From assembly GCA_030054245.1 (NCBI GenBank), contig JASGCH010000073.1:1-6839 (forward strand): a stretch of 6,839 nt of DNA, in the 5' to 3' direction. Shown here piece by piece: positions 1 to 5,979 of this stretch. The stretch's first letter is position 1. Every line of letters starts with the position of its first letter. The notes under the pieces were generated by a model, which saw only the letters and a list, made by a program, of their open reading frames with translations, did no database searches and was not told the DNA's origin. Made by a program: the position numbers and the translations under genes. The stretch is from Gammaproteobacteria bacterium (GTDB lineage: Bacteria > Pseudomonadota > Gammaproteobacteria > Burkholderiales > Burkholderiaceae_C).

Positions 1-99
1 ATAACCAAGACCTGGCCACCTATGTCCGCCATGGTTCTGAACGAAGACGGTGCCAAGAAACATGGATTGATTTTGTTGCCAGAAGGAAACTTGCCATAG
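1..99 (+). CDS. C-terminal fragment of an unrecognised protein (5' end outside window)
   Basis: Frame 1 is open from the window edge to a TAG at 97-99 and gives about 32 residues ending in GLILLPEGNLP. Codon choice (TTG for Leu, CCA for Pro, GAA for Glu) resembles the real genes here, whereas the competing frame 3 is rich in rare arginine codons. I do not recognise the family with confidence. The segment KKHGLILLPEG resembles the KxxGxxLxPEG stretch of pyrophosphate-dependent phosphofructokinases. In those enzymes that motif is internal, so if the resemblance is real this gene is truncated. The stop lies only a few bases before the inverted-repeat element at 101-140, which fits either normal 3' placement of the element or truncation by it. 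The sequence upstream of the window would decide. Confidence 0.45.
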   Translation: MTKTWPPMSAMVLNEDGAKKHGLILLPEGNLP

Positions 100-100
100 T

Positions 101-140
101 GAAAGGACGGTTGCTCCATTGGCTGGTGCAACGGTCTTTT
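101..140. repeat. Short copy (end-to-end form) of the intergenic inverted-repeat family
   Basis: This is an imperfect inverted repeat. The left arm AAAGGACGGTTGCTCCA pairs with the right arm TGGTGCAACGGTCTTTT at 14 of 17 positions around a TTGGC loop. It looks like the two ends of the longer elements in this window joined with almost no interior. It begins two bases after the stop codon of the upstream gene. It could fold as an RNA hairpin ending in a T-rich arm and so might act in 3'-end formation, which is inference. Confidence 0.7.
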
Positions 141-325
141 AGATGGTAATTTCTAAATGGGTGTTGGCTTGATCAGGTAAAATGCAGGCTTCCATTGCAA
201 GAGGCCGATATTTCCTACGGACGATGGGTGCGCAAGCTCTGGCAAGTTACCTTCATCACGAAGCGGGTTGGAGCTCCGTACGGGTTCGAATTTTATGAGT
301 TCACTTGATTTTAATTAATAACATC
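141..325. other. Intergenic leader of the peroxiredoxin gene, no recognised feature
   Basis: No credible reading frame or RNA gene was found here. The stretch carries a GGAGCTCC palindrome (270-277) and a GGTTCGAAT motif near 283-291. A weak promoter match is possible: TTGGAG at 268-273 and TTTTAT at 291-296, spaced 17 bp, matching consensus at 3/6 and 4/6 positions. If used, it would give the peroxiredoxin mRNA a leader of roughly 20-25 nt. I do not consider this promoter established. Confidence 0.3.
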
Positions 326-985
326 ATGTCTCTACGCATTAACGATGAAGCGCCAAATTTTGACGCCACTACCACCCATGGTCCTATTCATTTTCATGAA
401 TGGATAGGTCAAAGCTGGGCTATTTTATTTTCGCATCCCAAAGACTTTACCCCGGTTTGTACCACCGAACTTGGTTATATGGCGAAATTAGAACATGAAT
501 TTATAAAACGGAATTGTAAAATTATTGGTTTGAGCGTTGATTCGGTGCAAGATCATTCACGGTGGTTACAAGATATTGAAGACACTCAAGGACACAAAGT
601 GAACTACCCGATGATAGGGGATGTAGACTTGACCGTGGCTAAACTCTATAATATGTTGCCGGCAGAAGCCACGGGAACTGCTCAGGGAAGAAACGCGGCC
701 TCTAATGCCACGGTACGATCGGTTTTTATCATTGGACCGGATAAAAAGATAAAGTTATTTTTAACCTATCCCATGACTACGGGGCGAAATTTTGACGAAA
801 TACTGCGTGTTTTAGATTCCTTACAATTAACTGCGCCCCACAAAGTAGCAACACCTGTGAATTGGAAAAGTGGGGATGATGTCATCATAGCCGCTTCCGT
901 CAGCGACGAAGAAGCCAAAGGTCTATTTAAAGATGGGTGGAAGGCTCTAAAACCCTATTTGCGCATAGTTAAACAACCTAAGTGA
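326..985 (+). CDS. 1-Cys peroxiredoxin (Prx6-type, AhpC/TSA family)
   Basis: This predicted cytoplasmic thiol peroxidase reduces hydrogen peroxide and organic hydroperoxides. The 219-residue product has the thioredoxin-fold peroxidase domain (about 5-165) with the PxxxTxxC signature: P38, T42 and peroxidatic C45 in the context DFTPVCTTE. Conserved arginines R131 and R154 fit the active-site and GRNFDEILR positions. The C-terminal extension (about 170-219, including ATPVNW and WKALKPYLR) is typical of the Prx6/1-Cys subgroup. C64 is the only other cysteine and there is no C-terminal resolving cysteine, so an external reductant is expected. The frame is open upstream to a TTG at 305, but the ATG at 326 gives the standard MSLRINDEAPNF start and the usual family length. 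No Shine-Dalgarno motif precedes it. The gene is monocistronic and convergent with the GTPase gene downstream. Confidence 0.93.
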   Translation: MSLRINDEAPNFDATTTHGPIHFHEWIGQSWAILFSHPKDFTPVCTTELGYMAKLEHEFIKRNCKIIGLSVDSVQDHSRWLQDIEDTQGHKVNYPMIGDVDLTVAKLYNMLPAEATGTAQGRNAASNATVRSVFIIGPDKKIKLFLTYPMTTGRNFDEILRVLDSLQLTAPHKVATPVNWKSGDDVIIAASVSDEEAKGLFKDGWKALKPYLRIVKQPK

Positions 986-1005
986 AAGGATGGATGTACA
1001 TCCTC

Positions 1006-1079
1006 AAGACTGTTGCACAACTCAAGCCTTGTAATTGGGTAGCTCGCCGAGCGGCACCAGCCGATGGTGCAATGGTCTT
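1006..1079. repeat. 74-bp intergenic inverted-repeat element between convergent genes
   Basis: The ends are inverted copies: AAGACTGTTGCAC (1006-1018) and GTGCAATGGTCTT (1067-1079), 11 of 13 positions matching. The interior contains a GCACCA/TGGTGC hairpin. Bases 1052-1073 are identical over 22 nt to 5852-5873, and 1051-1068 are identical to 4701-4718, so this is a dispersed family and not a lone hairpin. It fills most of the gap between the converging peroxiredoxin and YchF genes. It could serve as a bidirectional transcription boundary, but it lacks a clear T tract. A separate perfect 12-nt palindrome (GGATGTACATCC, 992-1003) lies between it and the peroxiredoxin stop. Confidence 0.85.
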
Positions 1080-1100
1080 GGCACCACCATGGCCGTCTGG

Positions 1101-2195
1101 CTACACATTGAACAAAAAGTGCATCACATCGCCGTCACAAACTAGGTAGTCCTTGCCTTCAGTACGGAGTTTTCCAGCATCTTTGGCGCCTTGTTCACCG
1201 CGACAAGCGATATAATCATTAAAAGCAATGGTTTGTGCCCGGATAAAACCTTTTTCAAAATCCGTATGGATGACCCCGGCGGCTTGGGGGGCAGAGCTTC
1301 CTTTCCGTACAGTCCAAGCTTTTACTTCCTTAGGTCCTGCAGTAAAAAAAGTTTGTAAACCTAGTAAAGAATAAGCAGTTTTGGTAATACGATCCAAGCC
1401 AGTTTCTAATTGACCAGTGTCTGCCAAAAATAATTGTTTCTCCTCATCGGTCAAATTATGAATTTCAGACTCTAGTTTGGCACACACTATTTCGATAGGG
1501 ATGCTTCTTTCTCTGGAATAGGCCACTAATTTATCCAATAAGGGATTATGGGTGAATCCATTTTCAGCTACATTGGCAATAAACATGAGGGGTTTCGCCG
1601 TGATTAAGAATAGTGGAGCGATGATATGTAAATCCTTTTCGGCCAATTGCAAGGAATTGATCCCTTTTCCTTGGTCCAGACAATCTAGGCACTTTTGTAA
1701 AATAGGTAATTGTTGAGCGGCTTGTTTATCTAATCCAGCCTTACTGGCTTTAGTCAGGCGTTGTAAATACTTTTCGACGGTTGCCAAATCAGCCAAGCAA
1801 AGTTCAGTTTCGATCACTTGGATATCGTCTATCGGATCAATTTTGCCGGCAACATGGGTGACATTTTCATCGTCAAAACATCTCACTATGTGCACAATAG
1901 CGTCGGTTTCACGGATATTGGCTAAAAACTGGTTACCTAAACCTTCCCCCTTACTTGCGCCAGCCACTAGCCCAGCAATATCGACAAATTCAACAGTAAC
2001 TGGTACTATTTTCTGGGGGTGAACTATTTCCGCCAATAAATGTAATCGCTTGTCCGAGACTTCAACGATACCATGGTTGGGTTCAATGGTACAAAACGGA
2101 TAGTTCTCAGCGGCTATCGATGCGTGTGTTAATGCATTAAACAAAGTCGATTTACCTACATTAGGCAATCCCACGATACCACATTTTAAGCCCAT
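1101..2195 (-). CDS. ychF: Redox-regulated ATPase/GTPase YchF (OLA1 family)
   Basis: This is an Obg-related P-loop NTPase of the universally conserved YchF/OLA1 family, which binds ribosomes, hydrolyses ATP in preference to GTP and is linked to translation and oxidative-stress control. The 364 residues match the usual length of about 363. Visible motifs are the P-loop GLPNVGKST (9-17), NYPFCTIEPN (31-40) in the switch region, the G3 motif DIAG (72-75), and NVAE (208-211) at the G4 position, where this family departs from the classical NKxD. A helical insertion lies near 130-190 and the C-terminal TGS domain spans about 278-362, ending in the conserved GDVMHFLFNV. The start ATG gives the standard MGLKCGIVGLPNVGKS beginning. 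There is no Shine-Dalgarno motif. The gene is convergent with the peroxiredoxin gene and separated from the upstream minus-strand gene by a repeat-filled 261-bp gap. Confidence 0.97.
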   Translation of the reverse strand: MGLKCGIVGLPNVGKSTLFNALTHASIAAENYPFCTIEPNHGIVEVSDKRLHLLAEIVHPQKIVPVTVEFVDIAGLVAGASKGEGLGNQFLANIRETDAIVHIVRCFDDENVTHVAGKIDPIDDIQVIETELCLADLATVEKYLQRLTKASKAGLDKQAAQQLPILQKCLDCLDQGKGINSLQLAEKDLHIIAPLFLITAKPLMFIANVAENGFTHNPLLDKLVAYSRERSIPIEIVCAKLESEIHNLTDEEKQLFLADTGQLETGLDRITKTAYSLLGLQTFFTAGPKEVKAWTVRKGSSAPQAAGVIHTDFEKGFIRAQTIAFNDYIACRGEQGAKDAGKLRTEGKDYLVCDGDVMHFLFNV

Positions 2196-2238
2196 TTTAG
2201 ATATTTAGTATGTTCTACAATAGAGGGTTGCCTCATTG

Positions 2239-2363
2239 TAGGACGGTTATACAACACAAGTTCCACATGACCAAGACCACTGCACCCTTAGGTTCACCGC
2301 GGGTTGCCCAATGGCGGCAATTCGCTCATCCTTGGATGAAGTATGCCGGTGGGAGTTTCGCTT
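2239..2363. repeat. Degenerate intergenic repeat modules upstream of ychF
   Basis: This is part of the gap between ychF and the CinA-like gene. It contains sequences resembling the left end of the family: AGGACGGTTATACAAC (from about 2239; compare GGACGGTTGC at 106-115) and AAGACCACTGCACC (2273-2286; compare the AAGACTGTTGCACC ends). No matching right end was found inside this stretch, so it is either a decayed copy or the outer part of a composite with 2364-2461. The promoter of ychF must lie in or next to this region, but I see no clear -35/-10 pair. Confidence 0.4.
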
Positions 2364-2461
2364 GATAAGACTGTTGCACCACCGGCTGGTGCCGCGCGGT
2401 TACACTGCCAAATTACTGCGTTATGACTGCTCACCGAGGTAGTGTAAGACACAGTCTTATC
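2364..2461. repeat. 98-bp repeat element with perfect 11-bp terminal inverted repeats
   Basis: The ends are exact inverted copies: GATAAGACTGT (2364-2374) and ACAGTCTTATC (2451-2461). The interior begins with TTGCACC, and 2383-2399 is an exact 17-nt inverted match to 4697-4713. It then carries TACACTGCC and GCGTTATGACTGCTCACC segments related to 4601-4630. Both ends carry TA next to the AGACTG/CAGTCT core, as would be expected if insertion used a TA target. The right end overlaps the CinA-like gene: the TAA stop (2457-2459, read on the minus strand) and most of its last codon lie inside the terminal repeat. Confidence 0.85.
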
Positions 2462-3272
2462 GATTTAATTCAGGACCAAATTTAAGATCAAGTTTTTTTA
2501 ATCCCTCCAGTAAATCTTCATAAGCTGAAACCACATACTGGGCTAGGCCACGGATACCTATTTCAATATGTCTTCCATATTGGGGGTCATCAACACTAGG
2601 GAGGCTAAATAGTTTTACTTGAGGGTGAAGTGACTCTATCCGCTCCATCAATGGGGTAATATGAGACTCCATAATGCTGAAGATGATAATAGATTTTTCA
2701 ATCATTTGGCTTTGTTGAAAACAAAAAGAGTAATAGGTATCGAGCACCCATCCCATCATAGGCCAAGCCATAATAGGGAAGCCTGGCAAGAAATGTATGG
2801 CCCCAGTGTCTATACTACAACCCGGTGACACACAAGTAAATCCTGGGATTTGGTTGTATGGGTTGGGTATAATTTGGGCGTTTTGCGGGAACATACCCAT
2901 ATTTAATCTATGCCAATTGGTTTCTTCATCCAGAGGCAAGCCTTGCGATATGATTCTTTGTTTTATCAAATGTTCAGCTTCCTTATGGAGTACTAAAGTT
3001 TGGTCGAGCGCATGAGCTGCACTTTGCCTCGTATGGTCGTCTGGAGTGGAGCCAATACCTCCAAAAGATATATAAACACCTGGGTTGCTAAACAGATGCC
3101 TTAAATGCTGGGAGATAAGGTTAAAATTATCTCCTATAAAGTGTACCGAACTAAGCGTCAACCCCCTTTTTTGAAACAATTCCAAAGCTTTTGAAAAATG
3201 CTTGTCTTGGCGTTTTCCGAGAAGGATTTCATCACCAATAATCAAAAGACCAAAAAACGGTATGTGATCCAT
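2457..3272 (-). CDS. CinA-family molybdopterin-binding domain protein (competence/damage-inducible protein A-like)
   Basis: The 271-residue protein contains the MoaB/Mog-type molybdopterin-binding fold found in the N-terminal part of CinA. Visible motifs are IIGDEILLGKRQDKHF (11-26), the nucleotide/pterin loop SFGGIGSTPDDHTRQ (69-83), then MGMFPQNAQIIPNP and the FLPGFPIMAWPM stretch (161-172). There is no C-terminal PncC-type nicotinamide-nucleotide deamidase domain, so this is the stand-alone form that I associate with Burkholderiales. Its substrate is not certain, and pyrophosphatase activity known for some CinA N-terminal domains cannot be assumed. The frame extends to a TTG at 3281, but the ATG at 3272 better fits the start of the family. 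The upstream desaturase stops 17 nt before this ATG, which suggests co-transcription. The final codon and stop lie in the end of a repeat element, so the original C-terminus may have been longer or different. Confidence 0.87.
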   Translation of the reverse strand: MDHIPFFGLLIIGDEILLGKRQDKHFSKALELFQKRGLTLSSVHFIGDNFNLISQHLRHLFSNPGVYISFGGIGSTPDDHTRQSAAHALDQTLVLHKEAEHLIKQRIISQGLPLDEETNWHRLNMGMFPQNAQIIPNPYNQIPGFTCVSPGCSIDTGAIHFLPGFPIMAWPMMGWVLDTYYSFCFQQSQMIEKSIIIFSIMESHITPLMERIESLHPQVKLFSLPSVDDPQYGRHIEIGIRGLAQYVVSAYEDLLEGLKKLDLKFGPELNR

Positions 3273-3289
3273 AATATGCAACGAAGGTT

Positions 3290-4501
3290 CTAGGAACTGA
3301 CCGCTTTTAATTTTTGTGCCATGCGTACCAAAGATTCAATGCCACTCTTTTCTGCGGCGTGGCACCAAGTTTTGATGTGCTCGACCAGTTGGTCGCTGTT
3401 ACTTTTTGTATCCAACCAAGTCTTTTTTAAGTCATCGCGCATAGTGACCATAAAATCACATTCGGGTAGCGATTTTCTTGCAATTTCAAGTAGTTTACTC
3501 TCGCTCTCAGGGATATTTTCAATTTTGTGCATCCATCGTCTAGACACCTTTACCACCTGTTTGGGCAGGGTGCCTTGGATTTTTGCCAGTTCACGGTTAC
3601 AAATTTTTTTAATTTCTTGGGCGTATAACTTCATAAACTCGTGGCGATGTTTGATTAAGTTAGTACGCAAGGTAGCAAAAAAGTGCAAGTTTTCTTCTTC
3701 AGGTGATAACTTCAGATGGCTAGAATATTGTATTTGTGGAGGCACCCGTTTGACTTCAACCCAACCTAACCAAGAGAGCAACTTAATATAGACCCACCCT
3801 ATATCTAATTCATAGCGCTTAATAGAAAATTTTGCACTCGTAGGATAAGTATGGTGGTTGTTGTGCAATTCTTCACCTCCTATAATGATGCCAATAGGTA
3901 GAAAATTGGTACTTTGATCAGGGATGTCAAAATTTCTATAGCCCCAATAATGACCAATTCCATTAACCATTCCCGCGGCAAACAATGGAATCCATATCAT
4001 TTGTACTGCCCATACAGTGAGACCAATAACACCAAAAAACAACAAATCTAGGATTAGCATGAGGTTAATCCCAAGTTGGTGGTGGCGAGAATAAACATTT
4101 TTTTCAATCCAATCTTCGGGCGTCCCTTTACCATAACGCGTCAAGGTATCCTGAATTTGAGCCGCCTCCCGATATAACTCAGCCCCTCTTAACATTAAGG
4201 TTTTAATGCCCTTGATTTTGGGACTATGGGGGTCGTCTTGAGTTTCACATTTTGCGTGATGTTTACGGTGAACGGCAACCCAAGCTTTGGTGCCCATGCC
4301 CGTAGTTAACCATAACCAAAATCTAAAGAAATGTGCTAAACCCGATTTCATTTCTAAAGTTCTATGGGCCTGATAACGATGCAAATACAAGGTAACCGAG
4401 ACAATAGTAAGATGGGTCAGTACCAAGGTTATTACGGCTAGTTGTAAAAAACTGAGTCCCCATATACCATGGATTAACCAAGTTAAGATAATATCCAACA
4501 T
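3290..4501 (-). CDS. Membrane fatty acid desaturase (acyl-CoA/acyl-lipid delta-9 type)
   Basis: This integral-membrane di-iron enzyme is expected to insert a double bond into acyl chains (stearoyl-CoA desaturase/DesA-like), adjusting membrane fluidity. The 403-residue product shows the three histidine boxes of the family: HRYQAH (41-46), HRKHH (78-82) and HNNHH (213-217), plus H184 in the GIGHYWGYRNF segment between the second and third boxes. Hydrophobic segments lie near 5-40, 57-70 and 145-180. The region after about 260 is a charged, helix-rich, soluble-looking tail of roughly 140 residues with no motif I recognise; similar tails occur in some proteobacterial desaturases. The frame opens at a TTG (4510), but the ATG at 4501 is preferred. 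Neither has a Shine-Dalgarno motif. It leads a likely two-gene operon with the CinA-like gene and diverges from prmA. Confidence 0.93.
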   Translation of the reverse strand: MLDIILTWLIHGIWGLSFLQLAVITLVLTHLTIVSVTLYLHRYQAHRTLEMKSGLAHFFRFWLWLTTGMGTKAWVAVHRKHHAKCETQDDPHSPKIKGIKTLMLRGAELYREAAQIQDTLTRYGKGTPEDWIEKNVYSRHHQLGINLMLILDLLFFGVIGLTVWAVQMIWIPLFAAGMVNGIGHYWGYRNFDIPDQSTNFLPIGIIIGGEELHNNHHTYPTSAKFSIKRYELDIGWVYIKLLSWLGWVEVKRVPPQIQYSSHLKLSPEEENLHFFATLRTNLIKHRHEFMKLYAQEIKKICNRELAKIQGTLPKQVVKVSRRWMHKIENIPESESKLLEIARKSLPECDFMVTMRDDLKKTWLDTKSNSDQLVEHIKTWCHAAEKSGIESLVRMAQKLKAVSS

Positions 4502-4567
4502 TTGAGTCAATTGATAAAAAAGCTAAAAAGAATTAGATGATGCAACCATTATTCCAATTTTTTGGGT

Positions 4568-4573
4568 ATTATA
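4568..4573 (-). promoter_or_regulatory. Possible -10 box of the desaturase operon
   Basis: The minus strand reads TATAAT here, a perfect -10 hexamer 66 bp upstream of the desaturase ATG, preceded directly by TG. With 16-18 bp spacing the -35 region would fall inside the repeat element at 4578-4731 and reads roughly GGTGGC or CGGTGG, a poor match to TTGACA. The repeat may therefore have replaced or altered the upstream promoter half. The call rests on the -10 alone. Confidence 0.3.
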
Positions 4574-4577
4574 CATT

Positions 4578-4731
4578 AAAGACTGTGGTGCCACCGATTG
4601 CACTGCCATAAGACTGCGTTAGGTGCTTCACCCCGGGTCAGCTTCATTGGAAATGAAGCTGGAGGCGAACTTCAGCTTTGTCATTGGGTGGCTCGTCCGC
4701 GCGGCACCAGCCGATGGTCCAACGGCCTTTA
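4578..4731. repeat. 154-bp intergenic repeat element in the desaturase/prmA divergent region
   Basis: The left end TAAAGACTGTGGTGCCACCGAT and right end ATGGTCCAACGGCCTTTA (from 4714) are imperfect inverted copies. The interior contains CACTGCCATAAGACTG (4601-4616), which recurs exactly, inverted, at 5883-5898. Next comes a perfect 10-bp hairpin with a 3-nt loop (CAGCTTCATT, GGA, AATGAAGCTG; 4639-4661). The right segment (4671-4731) aligns with 1021-1079 and is identical over 18 nt (4701-4718 to 1051-1068). The element separates two divergent promoters and lies within about 40 bp of the prmA start. Confidence 0.85.
4639..4661. repeat. Perfect 10-bp stem, 3-nt loop hairpin inside the repeat
   Basis: CAGCTTCATT (4639-4648) and AATGAAGCTG (4652-4661) are exact reverse complements around GGA. 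No T tract follows on either strand, so it is not a simple intrinsic terminator. Its shape (10-bp stem, 3-nt loop) matches an unrelated-sequence hairpin at 6538-6560 in another copy of the family. Confidence 0.9.
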
Positions 4732-4771
4732 TCCATAAATCAGCTGACCTATTTTTTTACTGCTTCTCAAC

Positions 4772-5680
4772 ATGATTGAATTAATTGTCATCGCCTCTAA
4801 CGCGCAAGCACTAACCCTTTTAGAAGAATTTACCGCACCAGGCTTGCTAGCCATTACTTTAGAAGACGCCTCGGCTAATCAGTCGGTAGAGGAATCCATT
4901 AGTTTGTTGAATGTCTCGAACGCGCAAGAGAATATGCCGGTTTGGGACTGCGTTCAGCTGTTCCTATTGTTTGAAGATTGGGAAAGTACACAAGAGGGTC
5001 TTCCTATTTTATATGGGTACGGGGTGACAGAAAATCAACTAGCGGGGTTTAGAGTGGTAGGAGATAAGGATTGGATTGAACATATCAAGGATCAATTTCA
5101 TCCGATTGAAATTATGTACGGATTTTGGCTAGTACCAACTTGGCATGAAGTTCCACAAGAAGCTAAAAATTACTTGTTTTTAGATCCCGGATTGGCTTTT
5201 GGCACCGGCAGTCATCCCACTACTTTGATGTGTCTGCGATGGTTATTAAATCATAATCTTCAAGACCAATCTTTGTTAGATTATGGGTGTGGCTCCGGTA
5301 TTTTGGCCATGGTTGCCGCCAAATTGAGTGCACGGCCCGTTTATGCGGTGGATATTGACACGGTGGCGGTGACCGTTACCTTGGATAATGCTCGCCTGAA
5401 TCAAGTCATGATCCATGCCCAGACACCCGGAAAATTAGATAGGCAATTTCATCTGGTGATGGCTAATATTGTTTGCCAACCTTTAATAGATTTGGCCCCT
5501 CATTTGATAGAATCACTACAGATCGGTGGCACTTTGATTCTTTCAGGAATTTTATTATTCCAAGTAGAGGCTATCAAAAATACTTATAAACAATGGCTAG
5601 ATCTGGAAGTGGTGGATAACATCGGAGACTGGGTTTGCCTAGCGGGTCAATATCGTCAAGACCAGGTTGCTTTGAAATAG
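4772..5680 (+). CDS. prmA: Ribosomal protein L11 methyltransferase
   Basis: PrmA is an S-adenosylmethionine-dependent methyltransferase that trimethylates amino groups of ribosomal protein L11 in the cytoplasm. The 302 residues are close to the usual 290-300. The N-terminal L11-recognition domain (about 1-90) is divergent but keeps the ITLEDA segment. The linker contains DWIEHIKDQFHPI (100-112) and the WLVPTWHE stretch (119-126). The catalytic domain shows FGTGSHPTT (143-151), the SAM motif I LLDYGCGSG (168-176), the acidic motif II AVDID (192-196), MANI (230-233) in place of the common VANI, and C-terminal DWVCLAG (286-292). The ATG at 4772 gives a normal-length product. It has no Shine-Dalgarno motif; a T-rich stretch precedes it. 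It is the first gene of a plus-strand run with the DUF3426 and PfkB genes, but repeat-filled gaps of 299 and 183 bp make a single operon uncertain. accBC, often next to prmA in betaproteobacteria as I recall, is absent here. Confidence 0.95.
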   Translation: MIELIVIASNAQALTLLEEFTAPGLLAITLEDASANQSVEESISLLNVSNAQENMPVWDCVQLFLLFEDWESTQEGLPILYGYGVTENQLAGFRVVGDKDWIEHIKDQFHPIEIMYGFWLVPTWHEVPQEAKNYLFLDPGLAFGTGSHPTTLMCLRWLLNHNLQDQSLLDYGCGSGILAMVAAKLSARPVYAVDIDTVAVTVTLDNARLNQVMIHAQTPGKLDRQFHLVMANIVCQPLIDLAPHLIESLQIGGTLILSGILLFQVEAIKNTYKQWLDLEVVDNIGDWVCLAGQYRQDQVALK

Positions 5681-5683
5681 GGC

Positions 5684-5710
5684 TACAATGGTCTTATAAT
5701 AGAGACCTTT
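5684..5710. repeat. Solo repeat-end fragment / weak hairpin just after prmA
   Basis: CTACAATGGTCTTA (5684-5697) resembles the right end of the repeat family (TGCAATGGTCTT) but has no partner left end. It also forms the 5' arm of a small hairpin, GGTCT (5690-5694) with AGACC (5703-5707), followed by TTTA. This might be a weak intrinsic terminator for prmA, but a 5-bp stem and a 3-T tail are marginal. Confidence 0.35.
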
Positions 5711-5758
5711 ACACGATTCAAGACGAGCCCCAATGACAGCTCAAAGCACACAACTAGG

Positions 5759-5878
5759 AGACTGTTGCACCATGGGTTGTACCGCATCGGGAGCTTTCAT
5801 AACCTTCGTTGGTCTGAGTAGATGCGAGAATAGCTCGCGAAGGTGTAACCTCGGCACCAGCCGATGGTGCAATAGTCT
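5759..5878. repeat. 120-bp intergenic repeat element with 15-bp terminal inverted repeats
   Basis: The ends AGACTGTTGCACCAT (5759-5773) and ATGGTGCAATAGTCT (5864-5878) match as inverted copies at 14 of 15 positions, the best-preserved long ends in the window. The interior has nested pairing: CCTTCG (5803-5808) with CGAAGG (5838-5843), enclosing GCGAG (5824-5828) with CTCGC (5834-5838); the two helices share base 5838, so they would form as alternatives or lose one pair. Bases 5822-5839 are identical to 6553-6570, and 5852-5873 to 1052-1073. The element sits between prmA and the DUF3426 gene. It contains no transposase. Confidence 0.9.
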
Positions 5879-5879
5879 T

Positions 5880-5936
5880 ACACAGTCTTATGGCAGTGTA
5901 GTTGGTGGTGAAACCAATGGTGCCAAGGCCTTTAAT
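5880..5936. repeat. Second, shorter repeat element abutting the previous one
   Basis: ACACAGTCTTAT (5880-5891) is identical to 2449-2460, the right end of the copy next to the CinA-like gene. CAGTCTTATGGCAGTG (5883-5898) is the exact inverse of 4601-4616. The far end, CAATGGTGCCAAGGCCTTTA (about 5917-5936), resembles the right end at 4713-4731. Two family members therefore lie head to tail, or one has inserted at the edge of the other. The DUF3426 start codon is about 43 bp beyond. Confidence 0.6.
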
Positions 5937-5979
5937 AGACAGTATCCGAAGTTTTTTTGTCTTACCCAGTCACTTGTCA

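Noticed and set aside
3..152. Frame 3 open from the window edge to 152
   Set aside because: It is rich in rare arginine codons and reads through the inverted repeat. Frame 1 has codon use matching the other genes.
218..300. Possible tRNA suggested by GGTTCGAAT near 283-291
   Set aside because: The flanking bases do not form a 5-bp T stem, and no acceptor stem or proper 7-nt anticodon loop could be built around it.
305..325. TTG start extending the peroxiredoxin by seven residues
   Set aside because: The ATG at 326 gives the standard family N-terminus and length, and the extension has no better ribosome-binding signal.
992..1003. Perfect palindrome GGATGTACATCC as operator or terminator
   Set aside because: It lies downstream of the peroxiredoxin stop with no T tract and no promoter nearby. 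A 12-nt palindrome can occur by chance.
2797..3015. 72-codon plus-strand reading frame
   Set aside because: It lies entirely antisense within the well-supported CinA-like gene and has no family resemblance.
3321..3791. 156-codon plus-strand reading frame
   Set aside because: It is antisense to the C-terminal tail of the desaturase. Its serine/cysteine-rich composition is typical of a shadow frame and it has no recognisable domain.
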